A stretch of 64,000 nucleotides of DNA, taken from contig NZ_CP081150.1 of assembly GCF_019665765.1 (NCBI RefSeq), positions 2,170,001 to 2,234,000 on the forward strand, read 5' to 3'. Below the pieces are notes generated by a model. The model had not been told where the DNA came from and did no database searches. It saw only the letters and a program-made list of their open reading frames with translations. Each line of letters starts with the position of its first letter. The first letter of the stretch is position 1. Source of the stretch: Deefgea tanakiae. GTDB lineage: Bacteria > Pseudomonadota > Gammaproteobacteria > Burkholderiales > Chitinibacteraceae. Shown here in pieces: positions 57,074-64,000 of the stretch. The translations under genes and the position numbers were made by a program.

Positions 57074-57940
57074 TTATTCGATATTTTGCACTTGTTCCCG
57101 CATTTGTTCGATTAAGACCTTTAATTCCATCGAAACTTTCGATGTTTCGACCGAAACCGATTTAGAACCCAAGGTATTGGCTTCACGATTCAGTTCTTGC
57201 ATCAAAAAGTCCAAACGTTTACCTGCATTGCCGCCTTTTTGTAAAATCCGGCGTAATTCAGCCAAATGCGTCTGCAAACGGTCTATCTCTTCGAGTACAT
57301 CCACTTTTTGCGCAAACATCACCATTTCTTGGCGAATGCGATCATCCTCTGCACTTCCTAGTGCTTCAACAAATCGCTGCGTCAACTTAGCTTCATAATC
57401 GCTCACAATTTGTGGCACCAATGGCTTCACGCCAGCAATCAATGCATCCATCGCGGTAACGCGCTCAAGTAAAATTTCCGCGAGTTTGCTACCTTCACGA
57501 GCACGGCTAGCTAAAAAGTCATCCAGCGCAACATCCAACACCTCCAATGCAGTTGCTTGTAATAACTCAGTTGGCAAAGCATCAGACTCAATCACACCAG
57601 GCCAACGCAAAATATCAGCCATCCGTAAATCACCGGCACTGGCTTGATGTTCTTTAACTTGATCAGCAAGGCGCAACAACTCTGCCACTAAAGCGTTGTT
57701 TAGGCGCAACTGAGTATTGCCTGTGTCGCGGGAATTAAAATTGAGGCGGCACTCTAACTTGCCGCGATTGAGGCGGCCATTGAGTTTTTCACGAATCGCG
57801 CCCTCTAAAGCCCTAAATTCCTCTGGCAATCTGAGAGTTAGATCTAAAAAGCGATGGTTGACGGCACGCAACTCGACCGATAAAACACCATGGGATAATT
57901 CTCTTTGCGCACTTGCATAGCCAGTCATGCTATAAATCAT
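57074..57940 (-). CDS. yicC: YicC-family endoribonuclease
   Basis: A 288-residue protein of the YicC/YloC family, members of which are reported to be RNA-cleaving enzymes. It starts MIYSMTGYASAQRE, the family hallmark. ELRAVNHRFLDLTLRLPEEFR follows, and the C-terminal DUF1732 part has GKRLDFLMQELNREANTLGSKS. It is first in the yicC-gmk-rpoZ-spoT set and diverges from the kinase gene. Confidence 0.93.
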   Translation of the reverse strand: MIYSMTGYASAQRELSHGVLSVELRAVNHRFLDLTLRLPEEFRALEGAIREKLNGRLNRGKLECRLNFNSRDTGNTQLRLNNALVAELLRLADQVKEHQASAGDLRMADILRWPGVIESDALPTELLQATALEVLDVALDDFLASRAREGSKLAEILLERVTAMDALIAGVKPLVPQIVSDYEAKLTQRFVEALGSAEDDRIRQEMVMFAQKVDVLEEIDRLQTHLAELRRILQKGGNAGKRLDFLMQELNREANTLGSKSVSVETSKVSMELKVLIEQMREQVQNIE

Positions 57941-58024
57941 ATAATTTCCTTTGAACGTGCCACTTTACAGTTAAGGCGGCAGGGCTGACACTAGATATTC
58001 TTAGAGAGTATAACCAAAATAAGC

Positions 58025-58993
58025 ATGGCCACCCCAAGCAATCAACCGCTCGCACGCGGATATCAACTGCAGAATTACACCGTCGCCAAGCTGCTTTCAG
58101 CAGGCGGCTTTAGTATTGTCTATTTAGCGCACGATGAGCATGACTATCCAGTTGCCATCAAAGAATACCTACCCAACTCACTTGCGCTTAGAAAAGAAGG
58201 CGTTGCCGTACAAGCGGTCAGCGAAGAACACATAGCACTGTTTCGCCATGGGCTGAAATGCTTTTTTGAAGAAGGTAAAACGCTAGCGCGGATTCAACAC
58301 CCCAATATCGTGCGAGTACTAAATTTTTTCCGTGCCAATGACACCGTTTATATGGTGATGGAATACGAGCGTGGCCGTACTTTACAGAAAGAAATCCAGA
58401 TTAATCATGAACGCGAAGGCGTAGACGAAAAACTCATCCGAAGCGTGTTTTACAATCTGCTCAATGGCTTGCGCGAAGTTCATTTGAATAAACTGCTACA
58501 TCTGGATATTAAACCCGCCAATATTTATATCCGCAAAGATGGCTCACCGGTTTTGCTCGATTTTGGATCGGCTCGTCAATCATTGACGGCAGAGCATTCC
58601 CGCCTCACCCCTATGTATACGCCCGGCTTTGCTGCGCCTGAGCAATATCGCAAAAAAGAACAGCTCGGCCCATGGACAGACATTTATGGCATCGGTGCTT
58701 CGATGTTTGCCTGTATCGCAGGCACCGCGCCCCAAGCGGCAGATGGCCGAGAAAAAGAAGATAAAGTACAGCGGCTTGAAATAGCCTATGGCGACCGCTA
58801 CTCGCCAGAACTCCTAAGTTTGATTCATCAATGCATCGAGATCGACCACGAGAAACGACCGCAAAGTGTATTGCAAATTCAAAAACTGCTACTCGAACCT
58901 GGCTCTGCGCCAAGTAAAAAATCAAATTTTATCAGTACGCTGAAACGAAAGTGGATTGAAATCAGCCGCCCTAAGAACAGGGATAATTCATGA
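58025..58993 (+). CDS. Ser/Thr protein kinase
   Basis: A 322-residue Hanks-type kinase with no membrane helix. The Gly-loop is SAGGFSIVYLAHDE and the ATP Lys is in PVAIKEYLP (about 46). The catalytic loop is LLHLDIKPANIYIRKDG (about 158-170; HLD in place of HRD) and the metal loop LLDFGSARQ (about 179). The basic C-terminal tail (about 295-322) is short and lacks sensor domains. It overlaps the PP2C gene by four bases, so kinase and phosphatase act as a pair. Substrates unknown. Confidence 0.92.
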   Translation: MATPSNQPLARGYQLQNYTVAKLLSAGGFSIVYLAHDEHDYPVAIKEYLPNSLALRKEGVAVQAVSEEHIALFRHGLKCFFEEGKTLARIQHPNIVRVLNFFRANDTVYMVMEYERGRTLQKEIQINHEREGVDEKLIRSVFYNLLNGLREVHLNKLLHLDIKPANIYIRKDGSPVLLDFGSARQSLTAEHSRLTPMYTPGFAAPEQYRKKEQLGPWTDIYGIGASMFACIAGTAPQAADGREKEDKVQRLEIAYGDRYSPELLSLIHQCIEIDHEKRPQSVLQIQKLLLEPGSAPSKKSNFISTLKRKWIEISRPKNRDNS

Positions 58994-59898
58994 AATTCTC
59001 CGTATTCCAAGAAACGCGCAAAGGCGGACGCCAATACAACCAAGATCGATTTGGGTATTCATATAGCCGCGACGCTCTCCTTCTCGTCGTTGCTGATGGT
59101 ATGGGTGGTCATTTACACGGCGAAGTGGCCGCACAAATCACGGTTGAATTGCTCAGTGATCAATTTCAAAAAAAAGCCAACCCGATCATATTAAATCCGG
59201 CTGAATTTTTGCAAGATGCACTCATGCGCTGTCATGATGCCATTTACAACTATGCGATCGCCCATCACCTGATCGAAGTACCGCGCACAACTGTCGTTGC
59301 TTGTATTTTGCAAGACGGCATTGCGTATTGGGCTCATGTCGGTGACTCTCGTTTTTACTTGATTCGTGAAAGCCAAGTGGTCGCACAAACGCGCGATCAT
59401 TCAAAAGTCAGGAAAATGGTCGATGCAGGTCTGATTACTGAAAATGAAGCACTTAGCCACGCGGAAAAAAACAAAATCTATAATTGCCTTGGTGGTAGCT
59501 TAATTCCCGACATTGAAATTGGCGGCAAAGTAGTACTCAATGATGGCGATGCGCTGTTATTGTGCACAGATGGATTCTGGGGCTCGCTGGCCGAGTCGGA
59601 AATCACTCACTTTTTATCTTCATTCCCAGTGATGTTTTCAGTGCCACAATTGATGGATAGAGCAGAAATTCGCGGTGGTGCTTATGGCGATAATCTGACG
59701 GCCTTAGCGATTAATTGGCATGACAGCAATGACTTCCCAGATACCGAAGCCTTTGTTTCAACGCAAAAGCTCGATGCAAATACCATTAGCACCCATATCG
59801 ATGCGATGACGCTGGCCGCTACACCTGAAATTAGCGACGATGATATCGAAAAAGCCATTGCAGAAATTCAAGCGGCAATCAATAAATATTCACGTTAA
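58990..59898 (+). CDS. PP2C-family Ser/Thr phosphatase
   Basis: A 302-residue metal-dependent phosphatase that should reverse the partner kinase. Metal Asps are in NQDRFGYS, VVADGMGGHLHGE (about 35-47), LLCTDGFWGSL and GDNLTALAINW (about 236). A short acidic tail (about 255-302) follows the catalytic domain. Its ATG overlaps the kinase stop. Confidence 0.92.
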   Translation: MKFSVFQETRKGGRQYNQDRFGYSYSRDALLLVVADGMGGHLHGEVAAQITVELLSDQFQKKANPIILNPAEFLQDALMRCHDAIYNYAIAHHLIEVPRTTVVACILQDGIAYWAHVGDSRFYLIRESQVVAQTRDHSKVRKMVDAGLITENEALSHAEKNKIYNCLGGSLIPDIEIGGKVVLNDGDALLLCTDGFWGSLAESEITHFLSSFPVMFSVPQLMDRAEIRGGAYGDNLTALAINWHDSNDFPDTEAFVSTQKLDANTISTHIDAMTLAATPEISDDDIEKAIAEIQAAINKYSR

Positions 59899-60006
59899 AT
59901 ATCGCTGCTGAGTGTGAATCATTAACATACTCTATGGCTAAATTTGCTTTACTCTGGCTAAAGTTGAATTGTTTCACTCCGATTATTCGAACAAGGATTA
60001 AGCCTC

Positions 60007-60480
60007 ATGAAAAAAACTGCAGCCCTTATTTCGCTGAGCGCACTTTTGGCAGGTAGCGCCTTTGCCGCCAATCAAGACCCAATGAAACCATTCCCTGCCG
60101 CTGAAGCTGGTATGGTGCGTAAAGTGATTCATCTGCCTGAAGTGAAAAACCCTGATCTCTACCGCGTGCAATTATTGCCTGGCAAAGTGATGGAAATGGA
60201 CTGCAATCGTGCGCGCTTAAGCGGCACGATGACAGAAAAAACCGCAGAAGGCTGGGGATTTAATTATTGGGTAGTGAGCCAAGTCGGTCCTGGCCCAAGC
60301 ACGATGATGGCCTGCGATCCAAAAATGAAAAAGACTAAAGATTTTGTCGCAATTCATTCTGATCAACTGCATCGATACAATTCTAAATTGCCACTTGTAG
60401 TCTATGTGCCAGAAGGAATTGAACTGCGTTACCGCATTTTCTCTACCAAAGCAAAAATGAGCACCGCAGTCAACGAATAA
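60007..60480 (+). CDS. eco: Ecotin, periplasmic serine-protease inhibitor
   Basis: A 157-residue protein with a signal peptide (MKKTAALISLSALLAGSAFA). It blocks trypsin-like proteases by a substrate-like loop. PFPAAEAGMVRKVIHLPE, EGWGFNYWVVSQVG and HRYNSKLPLVVYVPEGIELRYRI match E. coli ecotin. The reactive loop STMMACDP keeps Met at P1 and the disulfide cysteines. AAGGA lies before the ATG. It follows the phosphatase gene by 108 bp. Confidence 0.94.
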   Translation: MKKTAALISLSALLAGSAFAANQDPMKPFPAAEAGMVRKVIHLPEVKNPDLYRVQLLPGKVMEMDCNRARLSGTMTEKTAEGWGFNYWVVSQVGPGPSTMMACDPKMKKTKDFVAIHSDQLHRYNSKLPLVVYVPEGIELRYRIFSTKAKMSTAVNE

Positions 60481-60522
60481 TTGCCATCGAGACTCAGCAC
60501 GTTGCTTTGAAACACCCTGAAA

Positions 60523-61746
60523 TTAGGCGACTGCAAACAAAAACTGGGCTACGTTGATCCCCCATTTCGCAGGATCTTCGTGGCCCATAATTTTGTCGGC
60601 ACCGCCCATACCCATCGGGCGAGCCAAATCCACAATGATGGGCGTGATATAGGTATTGGACTTCGTACTAAACACCACCTTCAATTTCGGTTGCAACAAG
60701 CTGCCTTCATTTTGCTCCAGCACCACACCCAAGCGTCCAGACTCCAAACGCACCAAAGTCCCCACCGGATAAATCCCGACGGTACGCATAAACGCCTGTA
60801 CCAGCTCGGGATTAAAGTGAAATTTACTCCACTCCCACAATTTTCGTAGACCTTCGGTGGCGGGCATACCAACGTGATAGCAGCGATCAGAGGTAATCGC
60901 ATCATAGACATCGACCACGGCCGCCATTTGCGCCATGCGACTAATCTCACTACCCGGCAATTTATGCGGGTAGCCAGTACCATCCATCCGCTCGTGATGA
61001 TGCAAAGTAATGTCGAGTGGAATCGACTCCATCCCCTCGATTTCTTTCAGAATTTTCCACCCTTCTTCGGGATGAGTTCGCATCTTGGCAAACTCGTCTT
61101 CGGTTAAGCGACCGGGTTTATTGAGAATTTCATTGGGCACTTTCATTTTGCCAGTATCGTGCAACAAACCACCGATACCCGCCAATCGAATCATTTCACG
61201 ATCGAGGCCAAGGGATTGAGCAAAGGTCACCATCAAAGTACAGACGCTGACCGAATGCAAAAAGGTGTATTCATCTGTATCCTTAATCGCCGACAATCCA
61301 ACCAAAGCACCGCTATTACGCAGCACCGATTCGGTAATGTCTTCAACGACATTGGCGACATTTTCCATCTGAATCGCCTGCCCCATCCGTACATCACGCA
61401 TTACACTTTTAACGGCATTCGTTGCTTGCAGATGAATTTTTTGTGCGCGGGTGATTTCTTCAGCGTATGAGATTTTGATAATCGGTGACGGCGCATCTGC
61501 GATGCGAAGCAAATCCGCATCGAGCTCAGCATTTACTTCTTCTAGTGTCGGTGCATCGGCCAAACCCAGACCGCGCTCAGTATCGATATACACCTCGCGC
61601 ACGCCAGTTGCGGAGATTTTGGCGATTTCTTCATCATTTTGAATGACAAATTTATTGCGCACAAATGGGTGATCCATCCAGTCCACATTCAAATCGTGGA
61701 TGAACATGCCTGGCTTCACATATTCGGTGGAGATTTTTTTTATCAT
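60523..61746 (-). CDS. HD-GYP c-di-GMP phosphodiesterase
   Basis: A 407-residue cytosolic protein with an N-terminal DUF3391 domain (about 1-130; YVKPGMFIHDLNVDWMDHPF). The HD-GYP domain is intact: LLHDTGKMKVPNEILNKPGRL (about 190-210), HHHERMDGTGYPHKLPG (about 250-266) and VDVYDAITSDRCYHVG. All metal ligands are present, so it should degrade c-di-GMP, unlike the protein at 18185-19132. The ribosome site is weak. Confidence 0.93.
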   Translation of the reverse strand: MIKKISTEYVKPGMFIHDLNVDWMDHPFVRNKFVIQNDEEIAKISATGVREVYIDTERGLGLADAPTLEEVNAELDADLLRIADAPSPIIKISYAEEITRAQKIHLQATNAVKSVMRDVRMGQAIQMENVANVVEDITESVLRNSGALVGLSAIKDTDEYTFLHSVSVCTLMVTFAQSLGLDREMIRLAGIGGLLHDTGKMKVPNEILNKPGRLTEDEFAKMRTHPEEGWKILKEIEGMESIPLDITLHHHERMDGTGYPHKLPGSEISRMAQMAAVVDVYDAITSDRCYHVGMPATEGLRKLWEWSKFHFNPELVQAFMRTVGIYPVGTLVRLESGRLGVVLEQNEGSLLQPKLKVVFSTKSNTYITPIIVDLARPMGMGGADKIMGHEDPAKWGINVAQFLFAVA

Positions 61747-61818
61747 GGTCGCAAGCTTGCACTGGGTTTTTCATCGTAGTACACGGTAGCGCAAGTAGCA
61801 GCAAAAACTCAATCGGTA

Positions 61819-63015
61819 TTAACCAGCAGCGCCATCCACCCTCGCCTGCCAATACATCGGTAAATACACTCGGCTCCATGCCAACAATGCAATCAACGCT
61901 AAAGCGGCCGCCAAGGCATACGCCATCGATTGAATGCTCGGGAAAATCTCACCGACCACCCGTGCCAAGGCAGCGCCGTGCATCGCCCAATAACACGTCC
62001 AAGCCAATCCACCCGTGATCAATGGCCGCCCTGAATGCCCCAAGGTCACCCGCGTGACGAACGCCAACAACATGCAGCAAAAAAAGCCCAAAGTCAGCGC
62101 ATGCAAAGGTGCGAATCCTAAACCCACATAACCGCTCAATCGCAAAGTCTCGCTGATGGCCGATAGCAGCATCGCAATTCCCGCCCAAGCGAAAGCAGCA
62201 TGCAACATAGCCAGCAATTTCACTTTGAACGATTGACGTAAATCCCAACGCCAAGTGGTGTACAACAACACACCTGCCATCACCGAATCAACAACAAGGG
62301 TATTTAATTCAAGGCTAATGAATACAATGCGTAGCAATGAACACCCTATTAATGTATACAGCCACCAACTCGGCCGCCACGGGCTATACGGCTGCAAAGC
62401 CGTGCCAGAGAAAAACGGAATCATCCGATGACTCACCGTCAAAAACACCGGCAGTAGCAAACCCCAGACGCCAATCTGAACCGACCACAACCACGCAGCG
62501 GTACTTCCTGTTGCCGCCCAAAATCCCGCGATGGCCATGCCAAGCAAGCCCAATGTGAACGCCAACGCAATCACTCGCGCATGCAGTTGATCTTTCACTT
62601 GGCTGCGTTTGATCGCACTCAGCCAAATCCATAATGCGGCCGACCATGCGATAGCTTGCAAGGCAATGCCCAGCACCAGCAAATGGGTATTAACTGCTGA
62701 AGCAAGCACTAAAATGCCGCCAATTAAATACCCCAGCATGACTGGCGCATAACGCGACAAATTCGGACTACTCACACTCAACCAACGCGGCCCAGCGGTA
62801 TAAATAAATCCCAACATGAACAGCGGGAAAAAACAGTACGTCATGCTGTAGCCATGCAAAAACATCGGCACGACTGCGCTTGGCAAAGCGACACCTTGCC
62901 AGCGCCCGAGCATGTGCGCGCCCCACCAGATAAAACTCAGCAAGAGCAGCACGCCACCAGCCAGAAAACCCAGTCGATGCGGCGCTGCGATAGTTTGTTT
63001 GAATAAGGTATTCAT
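61819..63015 (-). CDS. nnrS: NnrS-family membrane protein
   Basis: A 398-residue membrane protein with about twelve hydrophobic helices, of the NnrS heme-copper family that protects against nitric oxide. AGGVLLLLSFIWWGAHMLGRWQG, HGYSMTYCFFPLFMLGFIYTAGPRWL and MIPFFSGTALQPYSPWRPSW are typical. AGGGG lies before the ATG. It follows the DUF2249 gene by 16 bp, downstream of an NsrR-like site. Confidence 0.92.
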   Translation of the reverse strand: MNTLFKQTIAAPHRLGFLAGGVLLLLSFIWWGAHMLGRWQGVALPSAVVPMFLHGYSMTYCFFPLFMLGFIYTAGPRWLSVSSPNLSRYAPVMLGYLIGGILVLASAVNTHLLVLGIALQAIAWSAALWIWLSAIKRSQVKDQLHARVIALAFTLGLLGMAIAGFWAATGSTAAWLWSVQIGVWGLLLPVFLTVSHRMIPFFSGTALQPYSPWRPSWWLYTLIGCSLLRIVFISLELNTLVVDSVMAGVLLYTTWRWDLRQSFKVKLLAMLHAAFAWAGIAMLLSAISETLRLSGYVGLGFAPLHALTLGFFCCMLLAFVTRVTLGHSGRPLITGGLAWTCYWAMHGAALARVVGEIFPSIQSMAYALAAALALIALLAWSRVYLPMYWQARVDGAAG

Positions 63016-63031
63016 CTAGCGCCCCTAAGAG

Positions 63032-63316
63032 TTAACCGTTGCAATGGCCGCAACACGGCGCACCCGTGCTGGCATCGCTGATTTTTTCAATTTTGACTTG
63101 CCATAGCTCAGGCCCATCTTGCAGGTATTGCCACGTAAACGCGCCAGCAAAACGCACGGCAAACTGTGCCTGCAATGGGCTTGGACGGTGGTCGTTCACC
63201 AACTCCATCGCCTCACCAGCCTTTAATGCTTCAAAGGTTTTGAATATCAAAGCATGCCGATCAATCGGTGCGATGGTACGAACGTCGATGTACTGAACAC
63301 GGTTTGTTGGGTGCAT
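63032..63316 (-). CDS. DUF2249 domain protein
   Basis: A 94-residue protein of the DUF2249 family, often found with nitric-oxide and denitrification genes. It reads VQYIDVRTIAPIDRHALIFKTFEALKAGEAMELVNDHRP, then a C-terminal pair of cysteines (APCCGHCNG) that could bind metal. GAGGA lies before the ATG. It is cotranscribed with nnrS. Biochemical role unsettled. Confidence 0.85.
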   Translation of the reverse strand: MHPTNRVQYIDVRTIAPIDRHALIFKTFEALKAGEAMELVNDHRPSPLQAQFAVRFAGAFTWQYLQDGPELWQVKIEKISDASTGAPCCGHCNG

Positions 63317-63334
63317 TTTGAATCCTCACTCTTT

Positions 63335-63357
63335 AATGTGTAAATTATATACATATT
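63335..63357. promoter_or_regulatory. NsrR-like operator upstream of DUF2249-nnrS
   Basis: AATGTGTA, seven bases, TACATATT: a 23-bp palindrome with one mismatched pair, matching about 16 of 22 defined positions of the NsrR consensus AAGATGYATTT-N-AAATRCATCTT. It lies 19 bp before the DUF2249 start codon. Confidence 0.6.
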
Positions 63358-63467
63358 AAAATAACATGAAGATTCTAGTCGAATCAAGCGCAGCAAACCC
63401 TATCTAGCGCTCAACTGCGCAAAATCAAACATCAGTAACGTTCAAAGATCCTTCTGCTCAATTTGTC

Positions 63468-63905
63468 TCATCGACTCTGAACAAATATGGCATTGAGCTC
63501 AGTTGGATTAGTAATTAAATCCGCCAAGCGATAGCCATCGAGTACGGCATAAAAAGCTTGCATCGCCTCATGCAAAATCCCCTTCAAACGACAAATCCCG
63601 CCAATGCTACAGGTAGAGTGTTCACGATCAAAGCACTCCACCACCGGGCTATCTGCCTCGCTCAAGCGCACCAAAGCCCCCACGCTAATCTCGCTCGCAG
63701 GCCGCGCCAACCGCATACCACCGCCCTTGCCTCGCGCTGTTTCAATAAAGCCATTGCGCGACAAAAAATTCACCACTTTCATCAAATGGTTGTCGGAAAT
63801 ATCGTAAGCACTGGCAATTTCAGCACGCGTCACAATGCCACCACCTTGCACGCCGACATAGATCAGTGTGCGCAAGCAATAATCGGTAAACACATTCAAG
63901 CGCAT
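63468..63905 (-). CDS. nsrR: Nitric-oxide-sensing repressor NsrR
   Basis: An Rrf2-family repressor whose Fe-S cluster reacts with nitric oxide. The 145-residue protein begins [18 protein letters not shown] (winged helix). The cluster cysteines are in [20 protein letters not shown]. This start, spacing and LTNP-like end ([13 protein letters not shown]) are NsrR rather than IscR. Two ATGs are adjacent (63906-63908 and 63903-63905); I chose the second, as most NsrR proteins start MRL. An NsrR-like site lies upstream. Confidence 0.92.
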   Translation of the reverse strand: MRLNVFTDYCLRTLIYVGVQGGGIVTRAEIASAYDISDNHLMKVVNFLSRNGFIETARGKGGGMRLARPASEISVGALVRLSEADSPVVECFDREHSTCSIGGICRLKGILHEAMQAFYAVLDGYRLADLITNPTELNAIFVQSR

Positions 63906-63925
63906 CATTCAGTCTCGGATTTTAA

Positions 63926-63948
63926 TAGTGGCATTTATTATACATCTT
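63926..63948. promoter_or_regulatory. NsrR-like operator upstream of nsrR
   Basis: On the minus strand, AAGATGTATAA-T-AAATGCCACTA matches 17 of 22 defined positions of the NsrR consensus. It contains TATAAT, a likely -10 box. Autorepression of nsrR is therefore suggested. The remaining 52 bp to the window edge show nothing clear. Confidence 0.55.
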
Positions 63949-64000
63949 CAATCAGCACCGACATGGAAAACCTCAGTGGACATACTTATTTCTATTTACG

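Overview
The window looks like a chromosomal segment of a betaproteobacterium of the order Neisseriales. A Chitinibacteraceae-like genus such as Deefgea, Chitinibacter or Iodobacter is my best guess. This is inferred from gene content (cysE-iscRSUA-hscBA-fdx-iscX, gmk-rpoZ-spoT with a short 69-residue omega, birA-coaX-SPOR, NsrR/NnrS), the style of the proteins and moderate G+C. No rRNA, tRNA, phage, insertion sequence or CRISPR array was recognised; nearly all of the sequence is ordinary housekeeping and accessory genes. || Layout. 1-8609 (minus strand) is a glycogen operon read glgB-glgX-pgm-glgC-glgA, with glgA cut by the window edge; a GH13 alpha-glucosidase diverges from it (8798-10429). 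A YggL-like gene follows (10554-10922). 11101-18031 is cysE followed by the full ISC iron-sulfur cluster assembly operon behind two IscR-type operators. 18185-23848 holds a degenerate HD-GYP protein, a small EF-hand protein, a DUF2322 protein, an RhlE-type helicase, prmB and a membrane diguanylate cyclase. 24180-26899 is the methionine importer metN-metI-metQ. 27008-30209 is a three-gene unit of CHASE2 adenylate cyclase, SH3 protein and M48 protease. 30366-33013 is pepP-ubiH. 33020-37697 is a GAF protein, metE, divergent metR and a periplasmic solute-binding protein. 37905-42385 is a phosphopantetheinyl transferase and a 1200-residue DUF748/AsmA-like protein. 42555-47009 is a duplicated STAS-like protein, hslV without an adjacent hslU, birA, coaX and a SPOR protein. 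47491-48036 is a lone PEP-CTERM protein. 48128-50683 is a flagellar H-ring-like set (FlgP, FlgT and a Pro/Ala-rich secreted protein). 50865-57940 holds trmB, a GNAT enzyme, thiS-thiG, a DUF4870 protein and yicC-gmk-rpoZ-spoT. 58025-60480 is a Ser/Thr kinase, a PP2C phosphatase and ecotin. 60523-63905 is an intact HD-GYP protein and the nitric-oxide set nsrR, DUF2249 and nnrS with NsrR-like operators. || How the genes work together. Glycogen synthesis and breakdown are largely in one transcript. Sulfur metabolism recurs: CysE supplies O-acetylserine beside IscS, MetNIQ imports methionine and MetE/MetR make it. Signalling genes are frequent: c-di-GMP (one GGDEF, one active and one degenerate HD-GYP), cAMP (CHASE2 cyclase) and Ser/Thr phosphorylation. 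|| The most unusual signal is non-coding: at least eight copies of a palindromic element of about 50 bp, with ends like GGGTAT/ATACCC, lie in intergenic gaps. Three sit inside the isc operon. I did not find a convincing wholly new multi-gene system; the repeat family, the FlgP/FlgT-linked protein and the duplicated STAS protein are the best candidates for something undescribed.
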